A stretch of DNA of 9,899 nucleotides from Candidatus Woesebacteria bacterium (GTDB lineage Bacteria; Patescibacteriota; Microgenomatia; UBA1406; GWC2-37-13), in NCBI GenBank assembly GCA_017993865.1, contig JAGOLU010000027.1, forward strand, positions 1-9,899, given 5' to 3'. Position numbers and translations under genes: made by a program. Numbering within the stretch: position 1 is the stretch's first letter; each line of letters begins with the position of its first letter. Shown here in pieces: positions 1-5,194 of this stretch. A model generated the notes under the pieces. The model was not told where the DNA came from, did not search any database, and saw nothing but the letters and a program-made list of their open reading frames with translations.

Positions 1-251
1 CGCTCGGCATCCCCACACCTTTGTATGGGCTCATGGGATACATTGTCATTCTTATCGCAAGCATCAAGAAGTGGAGAAGGGTGCTCCTTGGTACAGCGAT
101 CTTCGGGCTCGTCTTTTGTCTGCGGATATTCTTTATCGAAATATTCCAACTCAAAGTTATTTGTCCTGTATGTATTGCTTGTCAGGTGTTGATGGTGGGG
201 GCTACTGTAACGAGTGTATTGCTACTGAAGAGTCCAGAGTCTAGATTTTAG
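1..251 (+). CDS. VKOR-family (vitamin K epoxide reductase-like) membrane protein, C-terminal part
   Basis: The gene is cut by the left edge of the window. The open frame can be read from base 3 (LGIPTPLYGLMGY...) to the TAG at 249-251, so a start inside the window is not required. The GIPxxLxGLxGY segment and, about 45 residues later, the CPVCIACQ motif are typical of the VKOR family, where the CxxC pair forms the membrane-embedded redox centre that takes electrons from a thioredoxin-like partner and passes them to quinone. Two or three hydrophobic segments are visible, followed by a short basic/polar tail. In bacteria this family re-oxidises DsbA-like proteins and so drives disulfide formation outside the cytoplasm. 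The N-terminal half, with the other loop cysteines, and any fused thioredoxin domain lie outside the window. Family assignment is fairly sure; the exact partner is unknown. Confidence 0.8.
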   Translation, partial: LGIPTPLYGLMGYIVILIASIKKWRRVLLGTAIFGLVFCLRIFFIEIFQLKVICPVCIACQVLMVGATVTSVLLLKSPESRF

Positions 252-274
252 ATCCCAGAAGTTGTTGGTTACTT

Positions 275-293
275 AATCACTGAGATAGTGATT
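275..293. repeat. Inverted repeat between convergent genes
   Basis: AATCACT-gagat-AGTGATT is a perfect 7-bp stem with a 5-base loop. It lies between the end of the VKOR gene and the end of the convergent 364-aa gene, overlapping the latter's last codons. No T-tract follows on either strand, so it would be at best a weak bidirectional transcription end. Confidence 0.35.
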
Positions 294-1371
294 TATCTAG
301 TGGATTTTCTAGTGCGAACGGTGTGGTGATATCATCCCTTTCTGGTGCTCTATAGCCCTCATCTTTCGTCGTTATATCTAAGATAGGATCGTTTTGATCG
401 AACACCGGCTTAGGAACAAATGGATCAATACAATGGAGTGTGCCATGATCGCCCTCAATAAAGTTTATGAGCTTAACACCTCTGAGCTCCGGAGCCACAG
501 GCCAATGCGCTGTAGTATCACCTGCTACTGCGTCTAACCCAGCAACGGCAGACATAAACTTTTCAGTTTCAGCCCCAGGAGGACTTGCTACGTACTCACC
601 TAAGGTTTCATTCAGTAATTTAGCACAAGCTCTCACCCTGCCCATCATCTGCACCTCGTTCTTCCTCGGTGGTTGGCCACTAATATAGCGCTCCACCATC
701 AAATAGGGGGTTGCAATAAGGCCACGATTGATTTGTATATCTAATGCTTCAATTTCCCTTTTAAATCTTTGATCTTCACACAATATCTCCCGTCTCAAAA
801 GCTCAGATGTTAACGGGGATAGGATCATTGCTTGTATAGGTTCAGTCGTTAAAGCAAGTGGAGAAGTTGTTTTAACTACAAACTCTTCTCGTTTGCCTGC
901 ATGATCATACGCTGTCTTAATCGCCATAGACTGCCCTCCGATAGAAAGCAAACTGGCTCGTCCCCATGAGAAACTCATTCCTTCTTTGAGCTTCTGTATT
1001 GATCCATTCATGTGACTCATTAGATTGTCTCTGCTATCGGGCATGCCGTAGAGAAATGCTTTGACGAGTCGATTCGGCAACATCATGTCGACAATAGTTT
1101 TCATGAGTGATGTAAACTCGTCCAACATTCTTGCCAACTCTGTTGCGCCAATTTCTTTTTCTAGCGCTAACCCCTCCTTACTTACCACAACCAATTGGCT
1201 GTCTCCCGATCTTCTTATTTCAGCACCCACTTTATTCGCAATCCTGTCTAACTTTACACCAGTTTGAGGATCGATCATTGTTGCATTTACCTCGACCCAT
1301 TTTGGGAGTACAACTTCAGCGCGAGGGATGGGTGGCTCGTATGCATCGAAATCCATCTGTTTTTCAGGCAT
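277..1371 (-). CDS. Hypothetical 364-aa protein, possible degenerate kinase-like fold
   Basis: I do not recognise this protein. I place the start at the ATG at 1371-1369 (MPEKQMDFD...) because a TATACT hexamer ends 8 bases before it; a longer frame from a TTG at 1431 would run across that promoter and across the rarA promoter. No signal peptide or membrane segment is seen. Residues about 70-130 look helical. From about residue 130 the order of motifs loosely recalls protein kinase-like/aminoglycoside phosphotransferase folds: a beta-strand lysine (FVVKTT, K167), a KREIEAL helix (E206), a hinge-like MVERYISG (225-232), then LINFIEGDHGTLHCIDPF (301-318), where D316 might take the place of the metal-binding aspartate. 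No clear HxD catalytic loop is visible, so it may be inactive or something else entirely. It diverges from rarA. The gene is certain to be coding in my view; the fold is a guess. Confidence 0.8.
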   Translation of the reverse strand: MPEKQMDFDAYEPPIPRAEVVLPKWVEVNATMIDPQTGVKLDRIANKVGAEIRRSGDSQLVVVSKEGLALEKEIGATELARMLDEFTSLMKTIVDMMLPNRLVKAFLYGMPDSRDNLMSHMNGSIQKLKEGMSFSWGRASLLSIGGQSMAIKTAYDHAGKREEFVVKTTSPLALTTEPIQAMILSPLTSELLRREILCEDQRFKREIEALDIQINRGLIATPYLMVERYISGQPPRKNEVQMMGRVRACAKLLNETLGEYVASPPGAETEKFMSAVAGLDAVAGDTTAHWPVAPELRGVKLINFIEGDHGTLHCIDPFVPKPVFDQNDPILDITTKDEGYRAPERDDITTPFALENPLDKSLSQ

Positions 1372-1378
1372 ATACTTG

Positions 1379-1384
1379 AGTATA
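1379..1384 (-). promoter_or_regulatory. -10 element of the 364-aa gene, near-leaderless
   Basis: On the minus strand TATACT is followed by 7 bases and then the ATG at 1371, so transcription would begin at or next to the start codon. The -35 position at 17 bp spacing (1402-1407) reads TGTCTA, a poor match, and lies in the left arm of the dyad at 1402-1417. Confidence 0.5.
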
Positions 1385-1401
1385 TCATTGTTGTGTATAA
1401 C

Positions 1402-1417
1402 TAGACACGGATGTCTA
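1402..1417. promoter_or_regulatory. 16-bp operator-like dyad between divergent promoters
   Basis: TAGACA-CGGA-TGTCTA is a perfect inverted repeat with 6-bp arms. It covers the -35 positions of both the leftward promoter (-10 at 1384-1379) and the rightward rarA promoter (-10 at 1427-1432). A dimeric regulator bound here could control both genes. Alternatively the left arm is simply the rarA -35 and the symmetry is chance. Confidence 0.4.
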
Positions 1418-1432
1418 TGTTGAGTGTACAAT
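1402..1432 (+). promoter_or_regulatory. rarA promoter, leaderless
   Basis: TAGACA (1402-1407) is a 5/6 match to the -35 consensus and TACAAT (1427-1432) a 5/6 match to the -10, with a 19-bp spacer. Six bases separate the -10 from the ATG at 1439, so the predicted start of transcription is about the A of that ATG. This supports ATG 1439 over the GTG at 1424, which would lie upstream of the -10. Confidence 0.5.
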
Positions 1433-1438
1433 TACCTC

Positions 1439-2638
1439 ATGTCCACCCCTCTTGCTTTTGAGCTTCGACCCACTTCATTCACTGACTTCATCGGTCAGAC
1501 ACATCTCGTTGGGCCCGGCAAGCCTATCACCCAAATGGTAGAGTCCGGAAGCATCTCTTCGCTCATTTTTTGGGGTCCGCCCGGCTGTGGCAAAACAACA
1601 CTCGCATATCTGATCGCACACAGTATCCATGCCGAGTTTGTGGCCCTCTCCGCGGTCGAGTCAGGCACAGCTGATGTCAAAAAGACCATCGCCCAGGCTC
1701 AAAAGTACCGCGCAGGACTCGAACAAAAGCAAACCATTCTTTTTGTGGATGAGATTCACCGGTTTAACAAAGCTCAGCAAGATTCGCTCCTCAAGGCGGT
1801 AGAGGAGGGGATTATTACCCTTATTGCGACCACAACTGAAAACCCGGGATTCGAGGTTATTCCCGCTTTGGTTTCCCGATGCCACGTGTACATGCTTCAT
1901 TCGCTGACTGAGGATGAGATGGATCAGATCATTGACCGCTGCCTTGCATACTTCAAAGACATAAAACTCGACGAAAAAACACGCGATTTCCTTATCTCCT
2001 ACGCCGCAGGCGATTCCCGGCGCGTTATCAATGCACTAGAGACGGCAGTGAAGATCTCGAGCACCATTACCGTTGATCTTTTGTCTACTGTTTTACAGAA
2101 AAAGACTATAAGGTACGACAAAGGAGGCGAAGACCACTACGATACCATCTCCGCCTTCATAAAAAGCATGCGCGGAAGCCAACCCGACGCAACACTGCAT
2201 TATCTGGCACGGATGGTAGATGCGGGGGAAGATCCCGTTTTCATAGCCCGTAGAATGGTTGTCTTTGCGAGCGAAGACGTCGGAAATGCCCAACCAACGG
2301 CGATCGTGGTTGCCACCGCATGTATGCAAGCTGTGCACATGATCGGGATGCCTGAGGCACGCATTATCCTTGCCCAATGTGCCACATATCTCGCGACAGC
2401 CAAAAAATCTACCGCTTCATATGTGGGCATCAGCGAGGCGTTGCACGATATTGAGCACATGTCGCTTGACCCAATACCCCTCCATCTGCGAAATGCTGTC
2501 AATAAGGTCGTTAAAAAGGAAGGATATGGCGCAGGTCATATCCGCTACCCTTGGCAGGAGGAACAAAAGGGGAAGAAGGTGGAGCAAGAATACATGCCAA
2601 AGAATCTGAAGGGGAAGAAGTATTATCGGGTGGAGTAG
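1439..2638 (+). CDS. rarA: Replication-associated recombination protein A (RarA/MgsA AAA+ ATPase)
   Basis: RarA is a clamp-loader-like AAA+ ATPase that acts at stalled replication forks and DNA ends in the cytoplasm. The 399-aa product starts MSTPLAFELRP, close to the family's usual N-terminus (PLAxRLRPxxLxxxxGQxHL). Visible motifs are FIGQTHLVGPGKPI, Walker A GPPGCGKT (46-53), Walker B ILFVDEIHRFNKAQQD (D104, E105), the sensor-1 segment ATTTENPGFEV and a likely arginine finger in ALVSRC (R147). The C-terminal part has the family's tetramerisation/lid region (GEDPVFIARRMVVFASEDVGNA) and the conserved GYGAGHIRYPW near the end, so the protein is full length. ATG 1439 was chosen over GTG 1424 for homology at the N-terminus and promoter position. 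It has no Shine-Dalgarno. The gene stands alone, divergent from the 364-aa gene and convergent with the small genes that follow. Confidence 0.97.
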   Translation: MSTPLAFELRPTSFTDFIGQTHLVGPGKPITQMVESGSISSLIFWGPPGCGKTTLAYLIAHSIHAEFVALSAVESGTADVKKTIAQAQKYRAGLEQKQTILFVDEIHRFNKAQQDSLLKAVEEGIITLIATTTENPGFEVIPALVSRCHVYMLHSLTEDEMDQIIDRCLAYFKDIKLDEKTRDFLISYAAGDSRRVINALETAVKISSTITVDLLSTVLQKKTIRYDKGGEDHYDTISAFIKSMRGSQPDATLHYLARMVDAGEDPVFIARRMVVFASEDVGNAQPTAIVVATACMQAVHMIGMPEARIILAQCATYLATAKKSTASYVGISEALHDIEHMSLDPIPLHLRNAVNKVVKKEGYGAGHIRYPWQEEQKGKKVEQEYMPKNLKGKKYYRVE

Positions 2639-2662
2639 AACTGGGCAGTTAGTTTAGCGGCG

Positions 2663-2995
2663 CTATCTTTCTCTAGGAACAATCCATTCTTGTCCAGGTG
2701 CATGAAACGTAAATACCCTTCCACATATCGGGCACTCCCCAACGATACTCCGTATTAGTCTATCCCTTGTATTTCTCGATTCCCTCACTTTTACATCAAT
2801 AGGTTTTGTTCTTGTCGACCCAGGGCACTGTATGCTTTTACCTGGTTTCGAATGAGGGGCCAGGTCTATCCCAGGCGCTATCCGCGCTTCCCTCAACCAA
2901 CGTAATTTTCTTTCCTCTGGTGTGGACATGTGTATTATGCGATAATTAATTTCATCTAGTTTTGTTCTCTGGGCATCGAGTGCAATTCGAAGCAC
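2663..2995 (-). CDS. Hypothetical 110-aa protein with a CPxCGR knuckle
   Basis: I do not recognise this protein. It starts with GTG at 2995-2993, five bases after a perfect AGGAGG (3006-3001), and overlaps the end of the upstream small gene by 44 bases in a different frame, so it is probably translated by coupling. An internal ATG (MSTPEERK) about 22 codons in is an alternative start without a good ribosome site. The product is strongly basic. A single ECPICGRVF motif near the C-terminus resembles one half of a zinc ribbon; the only other cysteine, in IQCPGS, is about 35 residues earlier, so a complete four-ligand site within one chain is not evident. The N-terminal part is charged and probably helical. 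It ends 24 bases from the convergent rarA stop. Coding is supported mainly by the ribosome site and the orderly composition. Confidence 0.65.
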   Translation of the reverse strand: MLRIALDAQRTKLDEINYRIIHMSTPEERKLRWLREARIAPGIDLAPHSKPGKSIQCPGSTRTKPIDVKVRESRNTRDRLIRSIVGECPICGRVFTFHAPGQEWIVPRER

Positions 2996-3275
2996 GAAAT
3001 CCTCCTAACACAGTCAACGGTCTAGTTTGTACCTCAAGCCTACATTGATGAACAAAACAGCCAGAATTGCCGTCCTGCGGTGTGCAATCTGCAGCCAAAG
3101 TAACATCTCGGTGTATTGCGCCTTCTCCATCTTCTGATGGTATATCGCTCACTTTCGACACACCTTTTCTAACAAACCTTTGTCGAGCTTGTTTAATAAC
3201 GTCATCAACTGCACTTTGAGACACACCTTTGAATGTAAATATCGCGGTTCGGGGGCCTCTTTCAAGTTCTGGCAT
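2952..3275 (-). CDS. Hypothetical 107-aa protein
   Basis: I do not recognise this protein. The ATG at 3275-3273 (MPELERGPR) lies about 25 bases after the predicted start of a sigma70-like promoter (-10 at 3313-3308); no Shine-Dalgarno is visible. The first half has an alternating strand and helix pattern (TAIFTFKGVSQSAVDDVIKQA), as in a small alpha/beta domain. The second half contains several cysteines (AADC, GCF, HQC) and ends in NCTRCPENKTR. That tail is encoded in the stretch that also holds the ribosome site and first codons of the next gene, so the tail sequence is constrained by both frames. There is no signal peptide or membrane segment. It forms a two-gene operon with the 110-aa gene. 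No function can be given. Confidence 0.6.
   Translation of the reverse strand: MPELERGPRTAIFTFKGVSQSAVDDVIKQARQRFVRKGVSKVSDIPSEDGEGAIHRDVTLAADCTPQDGNSGCFVHQCRLEVQTRPLTVLGGFRASNCTRCPENKTR
3001..3006 (-). promoter_or_regulatory. Strong internal Shine-Dalgarno AGGAGG
   Basis: AGGAGG-ATTTC-GTG lies inside the coding sequence of the upstream 107-aa gene and decides the start of the 110-aa gene. It is the only near-perfect Shine-Dalgarno with correct spacing that I found before a gene in this window. Confidence 0.75.
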
Positions 3276-3307
3276 AGATAAATGAGAAAATGACGATCTT
3301 AGAGAGG

Positions 3308-3336
3308 ATTATACCCCAATTATCGCCCCATAGCAA
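3308..3336 (-). promoter_or_regulatory. Sigma70-type promoter of the two small genes
   Basis: On the minus strand TTGCTA (3336-3331), a 17-bp spacer and a perfect TATAAT (3313-3308) are followed, after a leader of about 25 bases, by the ATG at 3275. This is one of the two best-spaced promoters in the window. Confidence 0.65.
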
Positions 3337-3353
3337 TATCCTCGCACTATGGG
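3327..3353. repeat. Inverted repeat in the gap behind the permease gene
   Basis: CCCATAG (3327-3333), 13 bases, CTATGGG (3347-3353). On the plus strand it is followed by ATTTTTA, as in a terminator, but no plus-strand gene leads into it. On the minus strand it follows the permease stop with no T-tract and its distal arm overlaps the -35 of the next promoter. It may be a weak transcription end or an operator. Confidence 0.35.
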
Positions 3354-3363
3354 ATTTTTACAC

Positions 3364-4170
3364 TTACGCAGGTTGAGTTTGTTTTAGCATTCGCACCATA
3401 ATTATCACATATAACCCATAGACCGCTGCTTGTACCACATCCATCGTGCTCCGAAGTCCAAAGAGGGCATACGTGACAGATCCAACGAGTGTTTCTCGAG
3501 CGGGAATAAATAAGAGATTGAACTTAAAAAGCTCTGGTATGAGCCCAATTTCGACTAATTCATGTACGCCTTTGGCCAACAACCCCGCTGCAAAAAACAC
3601 CAACAGATACGTAGTTACCCGAAACACAACCCGCACCGGTAATTTGATGGTTGCGGTAATAAGGAGAATGCTAAAGATAACCCCTGCAGCGAGCCCGATA
3701 CCTAACCCCTGCACAATTTCAAGCGGTTTCGTCGCAAAAACCATGGTGGAGATGAGTAAAATTATCTCGATCGCTTCCCGAAAAACTGAGGTGAATGCAA
3801 TAAAAAATATGCCCAGCAGATCGTGTGACTTGGCCTGAGCCGTCACCTGTTGGATGAGGTGCATTTTGTAGCGCCTAAATTGATTGTTGAGGGTAAGTAT
3901 GGCAACAGTCACAAATGCTGCCGTAACAAGCGCTAATACCCCTTCCAAAAGCGCTCCATTTTTGCCCTGATTCCACTGAGCAAACTTCGCGCCGATTGCA
4001 AGCGTACCGGTGCCGAGCACTAAGCTTGCAACTATTGCAGCAAAAACACCCAGAATCACTACTCGTAGCTCCTTATACTCACGCATTCGTACAAATATGC
4101 CCGCGATCATCGCCACCACAAGCACGGCCTCTATTGTCTCGCGGAAGGTGATGAGGATGATAGGCGCCAT
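3364..4170 (-). CDS. FTR1-family iron permease-like membrane protein
   Basis: This is a 268-aa polytopic inner-membrane protein with about seven hydrophobic segments. I chose ATG 4170-4168 (MAPIILITFRETIEAVL) over the TTG at 4188 because the FTR1 fold starts directly with the first RExxE helix and because a TAGAAT hexamer sits 8 bases upstream of that ATG. The two RExxE motifs that mark the family are present as RETIE (10-14) and REAIE (131-135), and a conserved acidic residue in LLEGVLAL (about 76) is kept. FTR1/EfeU proteins move ferric iron, usually with an oxidase or a periplasmic partner. No EfeO- or EfeB-like gene is near. The glycine usual in REGLE is replaced by T and A, so the cargo could differ. 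The length is close to family norm. It is transcribed alone. Confidence 0.85.
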   Translation of the reverse strand: MAPIILITFRETIEAVLVVAMIAGIFVRMREYKELRVVILGVFAAIVASLVLGTGTLAIGAKFAQWNQGKNGALLEGVLALVTAAFVTVAILTLNNQFRRYKMHLIQQVTAQAKSHDLLGIFFIAFTSVFREAIEIILLISTMVFATKPLEIVQGLGIGLAAGVIFSILLITATIKLPVRVVFRVTTYLLVFFAAGLLAKGVHELVEIGLIPELFKFNLLFIPARETLVGSVTYALFGLRSTMDVVQAAVYGLYVIIMVRMLKQTQPA

Positions 4171-4178
4171 AGATTGGC

Positions 4179-4209
4179 ATTCTAACAAACAGGAGTAGGT
4201 ATATGTCTA
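4179..4209 (-). promoter_or_regulatory. Probable promoter of the permease gene, leaderless
   Basis: On the minus strand TAGACA (4209-4204), 19 bp and TAGAAT (4184-4179) precede the ATG at 4170 by 8 bases. The same TAGACA with the same 19-bp spacing occurs at rarA. A competing reading uses TTGACC (4228-4223) with TATACC (4203-4198), which would give a leader of about 20 bases. Confidence 0.4.
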
Positions 4210-4230
4210 GTATTCTTGTTTAGGTCAAGA

Positions 4231-4576
4231 TTATTTATCTTTTGGTTTAGTCGGGTTATCCGATCTAGGCCCTTTGATTACGACTGCCTTTGGTGGTAAG
4301 GAAAGAGGCTTTTTATTGATAAGTAGTGTAAATAAATCGTCACGAGTAGGCATTCTGCCGATCTTTGACACTCCATGGACTGGATGAGGTCTTTCAGCCA
4401 TACGATTGTATATAACTGTTATTCGATCAAGATGTTCTTTTAAAAACCGTGCCTGAGCGCAACTTCCTTCCTATTCGTTCCGCGACATACTGTATGAGTC
4501 GGAGCGGATTTAATAGTTTCTCGCCACGAATCACGGCGAGAGGGTAGGGTGTGATCGTCTTTTCGGCAGCACTCAT
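4231..4576 (-). pseudogene. Unknown small gene, apparently split by a one-base frameshift
   Basis: An ATG at 4576-4574 overlaps the TGA of the Nudix gene (ATGA). From it 49 codons are open (MSAAEKTITPYPLAVIRGEK...) to a TGA at 4427. A second open stretch one frame away, with no start before it, then runs from about 4468 to the TAA at 4233-4231 (...KEHLDRITVIYNRMAERPHP...). The two can be joined by removing one base in the T5A4 run at 4446-4438, giving a product of about 114 aa ending in a proline- and lysine-rich tail. I do not recognise the protein. The join rests on the ATGA coupling and on both halves reading like ordinary protein, not on known homologs. Alternatives are a 49-aa gene followed by debris, a 56-aa gene from the ATG at 4401, programmed slippage at the run, or a sequencing error. 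Confidence 0.5.
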
Positions 4577-5021
4577 CCTTCAATTATACGCTCAATTTGA
4601 GGTTTTTGCGCTCGCAAGACTTTCCCAATGAGCGTTTCCTCATCAAAGAGCTTCAGCATTTCTTCGTAGCTCGCGAGTTTGTATTCGTCGTGTTCGTGGG
4701 ATAGGGCGATTTTTCCCTCAACTTTTCCGGCGTACGTCAGGCGTATCACGTGCAGATTCTTCGCCGATACCCAAATATCTTGTGCATCGAGTAAGGCAAC
4801 TTCTTTCCAGTGCTTTTCAGTCAACTCCAATCCAACCTCTTCAACGATTTCCCGCTTCAAATTCTCAAAAAGAGAAATGCAGGGTCAATTCTTCCACCAG
4901 GGATATCCCACATGGTACCCTGCACATTCGAGTACACCTTGTCAGATCGCCTCATGATGAGGAATTTACCCTGGTATAGAGCGAGCAATTTGACGCCGAC
5001 TTGGAGAGTGGGGGAGTCCAT
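4573..5021 (-). pseudogene. Nudix hydrolase, interrupted by a one-base frameshift
   Basis: From ATG 5021-5019 the frame reads MDSPTLQVGVKLLALYQGKF and on to WDIPGGRIDP, then goes out of frame at about 4880 and stops shortly after. The -1 frame continues as ISLFENLKREIVEEVGLEL and on to IERIIEG and the TGA at 4575-4573. Restoring one base after the DP codons (a Gly codon) gives a 149-aa protein with the Nudix box at exact family spacing: GG, five residues, then seven residues, then REIVEEVGL. Nudix enzymes hydrolyse nucleoside diphosphates linked to another group. The glutamate usual at the GE position of the box is Ile here, so substrate and activity are uncertain even if repaired. A TATACT hexamer ends 11 bases before the ATG. 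Loss of one base may be real decay, an assembly error or a recoding site. Confidence 0.8.
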
Positions 5022-5031
5022 ACTAGTAAGT

Positions 5032-5037
5032 AGTATA
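5032..5037 (-). promoter_or_regulatory. -10 element of the Nudix gene, near-leaderless
   Basis: TATACT on the minus strand lies 10 bases before the ATG at 5021 and within the perfect palindrome TAGTATACTA (5031-5040). No good -35 is seen. A second palindrome, TACTAGTA (5021-5028), touches the start codon. Confidence 0.4.
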
Positions 5038-5110
5038 CTATTCCGTATATGTTTTTAAGAATACTCAGAAATAGATAGAGGGCAGGGGTACGACTATAGG
5101 TAAAAGAATG

Positions 5111-5139
5111 TTGAATATAGCGTATATTATAGGTATAAT
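5111..5139 (+). promoter_or_regulatory. Sigma70-type promoter of the epimerase gene
   Basis: TTGAAT (5111-5116), a 17-bp spacer and a perfect TATAAT (5134-5139) predict transcription from about 5146 and a leader of about 48 bases before ATG 5195. A second TATAAT (5167-5172) lies closer to the gene but has no matching -35. Confidence 0.6.
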
Positions 5140-5142
5140 ATA
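5123..5142. promoter_or_regulatory. 20-bp dyad over the epimerase -10
   Basis: TATATTATA-GG-TATAATATA is a perfect inverted repeat with 9-bp arms; its right arm contains the -10 hexamer. The region is very AT-rich, which makes such symmetry easier by chance, but the position fits an operator. Confidence 0.4.
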
Positions 5143-5149
5143 GTCATTT

Positions 5150-5185
5150 GGTGAGGCTAAAATATATATAATTTTGTTTCTCACC
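5150..5185 (+). promoter_or_regulatory. Predicted hairpin in the epimerase mRNA leader
   Basis: GGTGAG (5150-5155) pairs with CTCACC (5180-5185), and inside it AAAAT (5159-5163) pairs with ATTTT (5171-5175), separated by a 3/4-base internal loop and a 7-base apical loop. The structure would begin about 4 bases after the predicted transcript start and end 9 bases before the ATG. No Shine-Dalgarno is visible between them. Confidence 0.4.
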
Positions 5186-5194
5186 TTCATATAC

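Noticed and set aside
1372..1431. N-terminal extension of the 364-aa protein from a TTG at 1431
   Set aside because: It would place the coding start upstream of the TATACT promoter and across the rarA control region; ATG 1371 fits the promoter spacing seen elsewhere.
3327..3360. Rho-independent terminator (hairpin followed by ATTTTTA) on the plus strand
   Set aside because: No plus-strand gene leads into it; the nearest upstream plus-strand gene is rarA, which ends almost 700 bases earlier with minus-strand genes between.
3446..3838. 130-codon open frame antisense to the FTR1-like permease
   Set aside because: Threonine/serine- and isoleucine-rich shadow typical of the complement of a membrane protein gene.
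4583..4588. TATAAT six bases before the ATG at 4576 as a separate promoter for the small gene
   Set aside because: It falls inside the Nudix coding sequence (codons for IIE), has no -35, and the ATGA overlap already explains expression; kept only as a possibility in the promoter finding.
4860..4930. UGA recoded as glycine to explain the early stop in the Nudix frame
   Set aside because: Reading through the TGA stays in the wrong frame and does not give the Nudix box, and TGA is used as a normal stop by other genes here.
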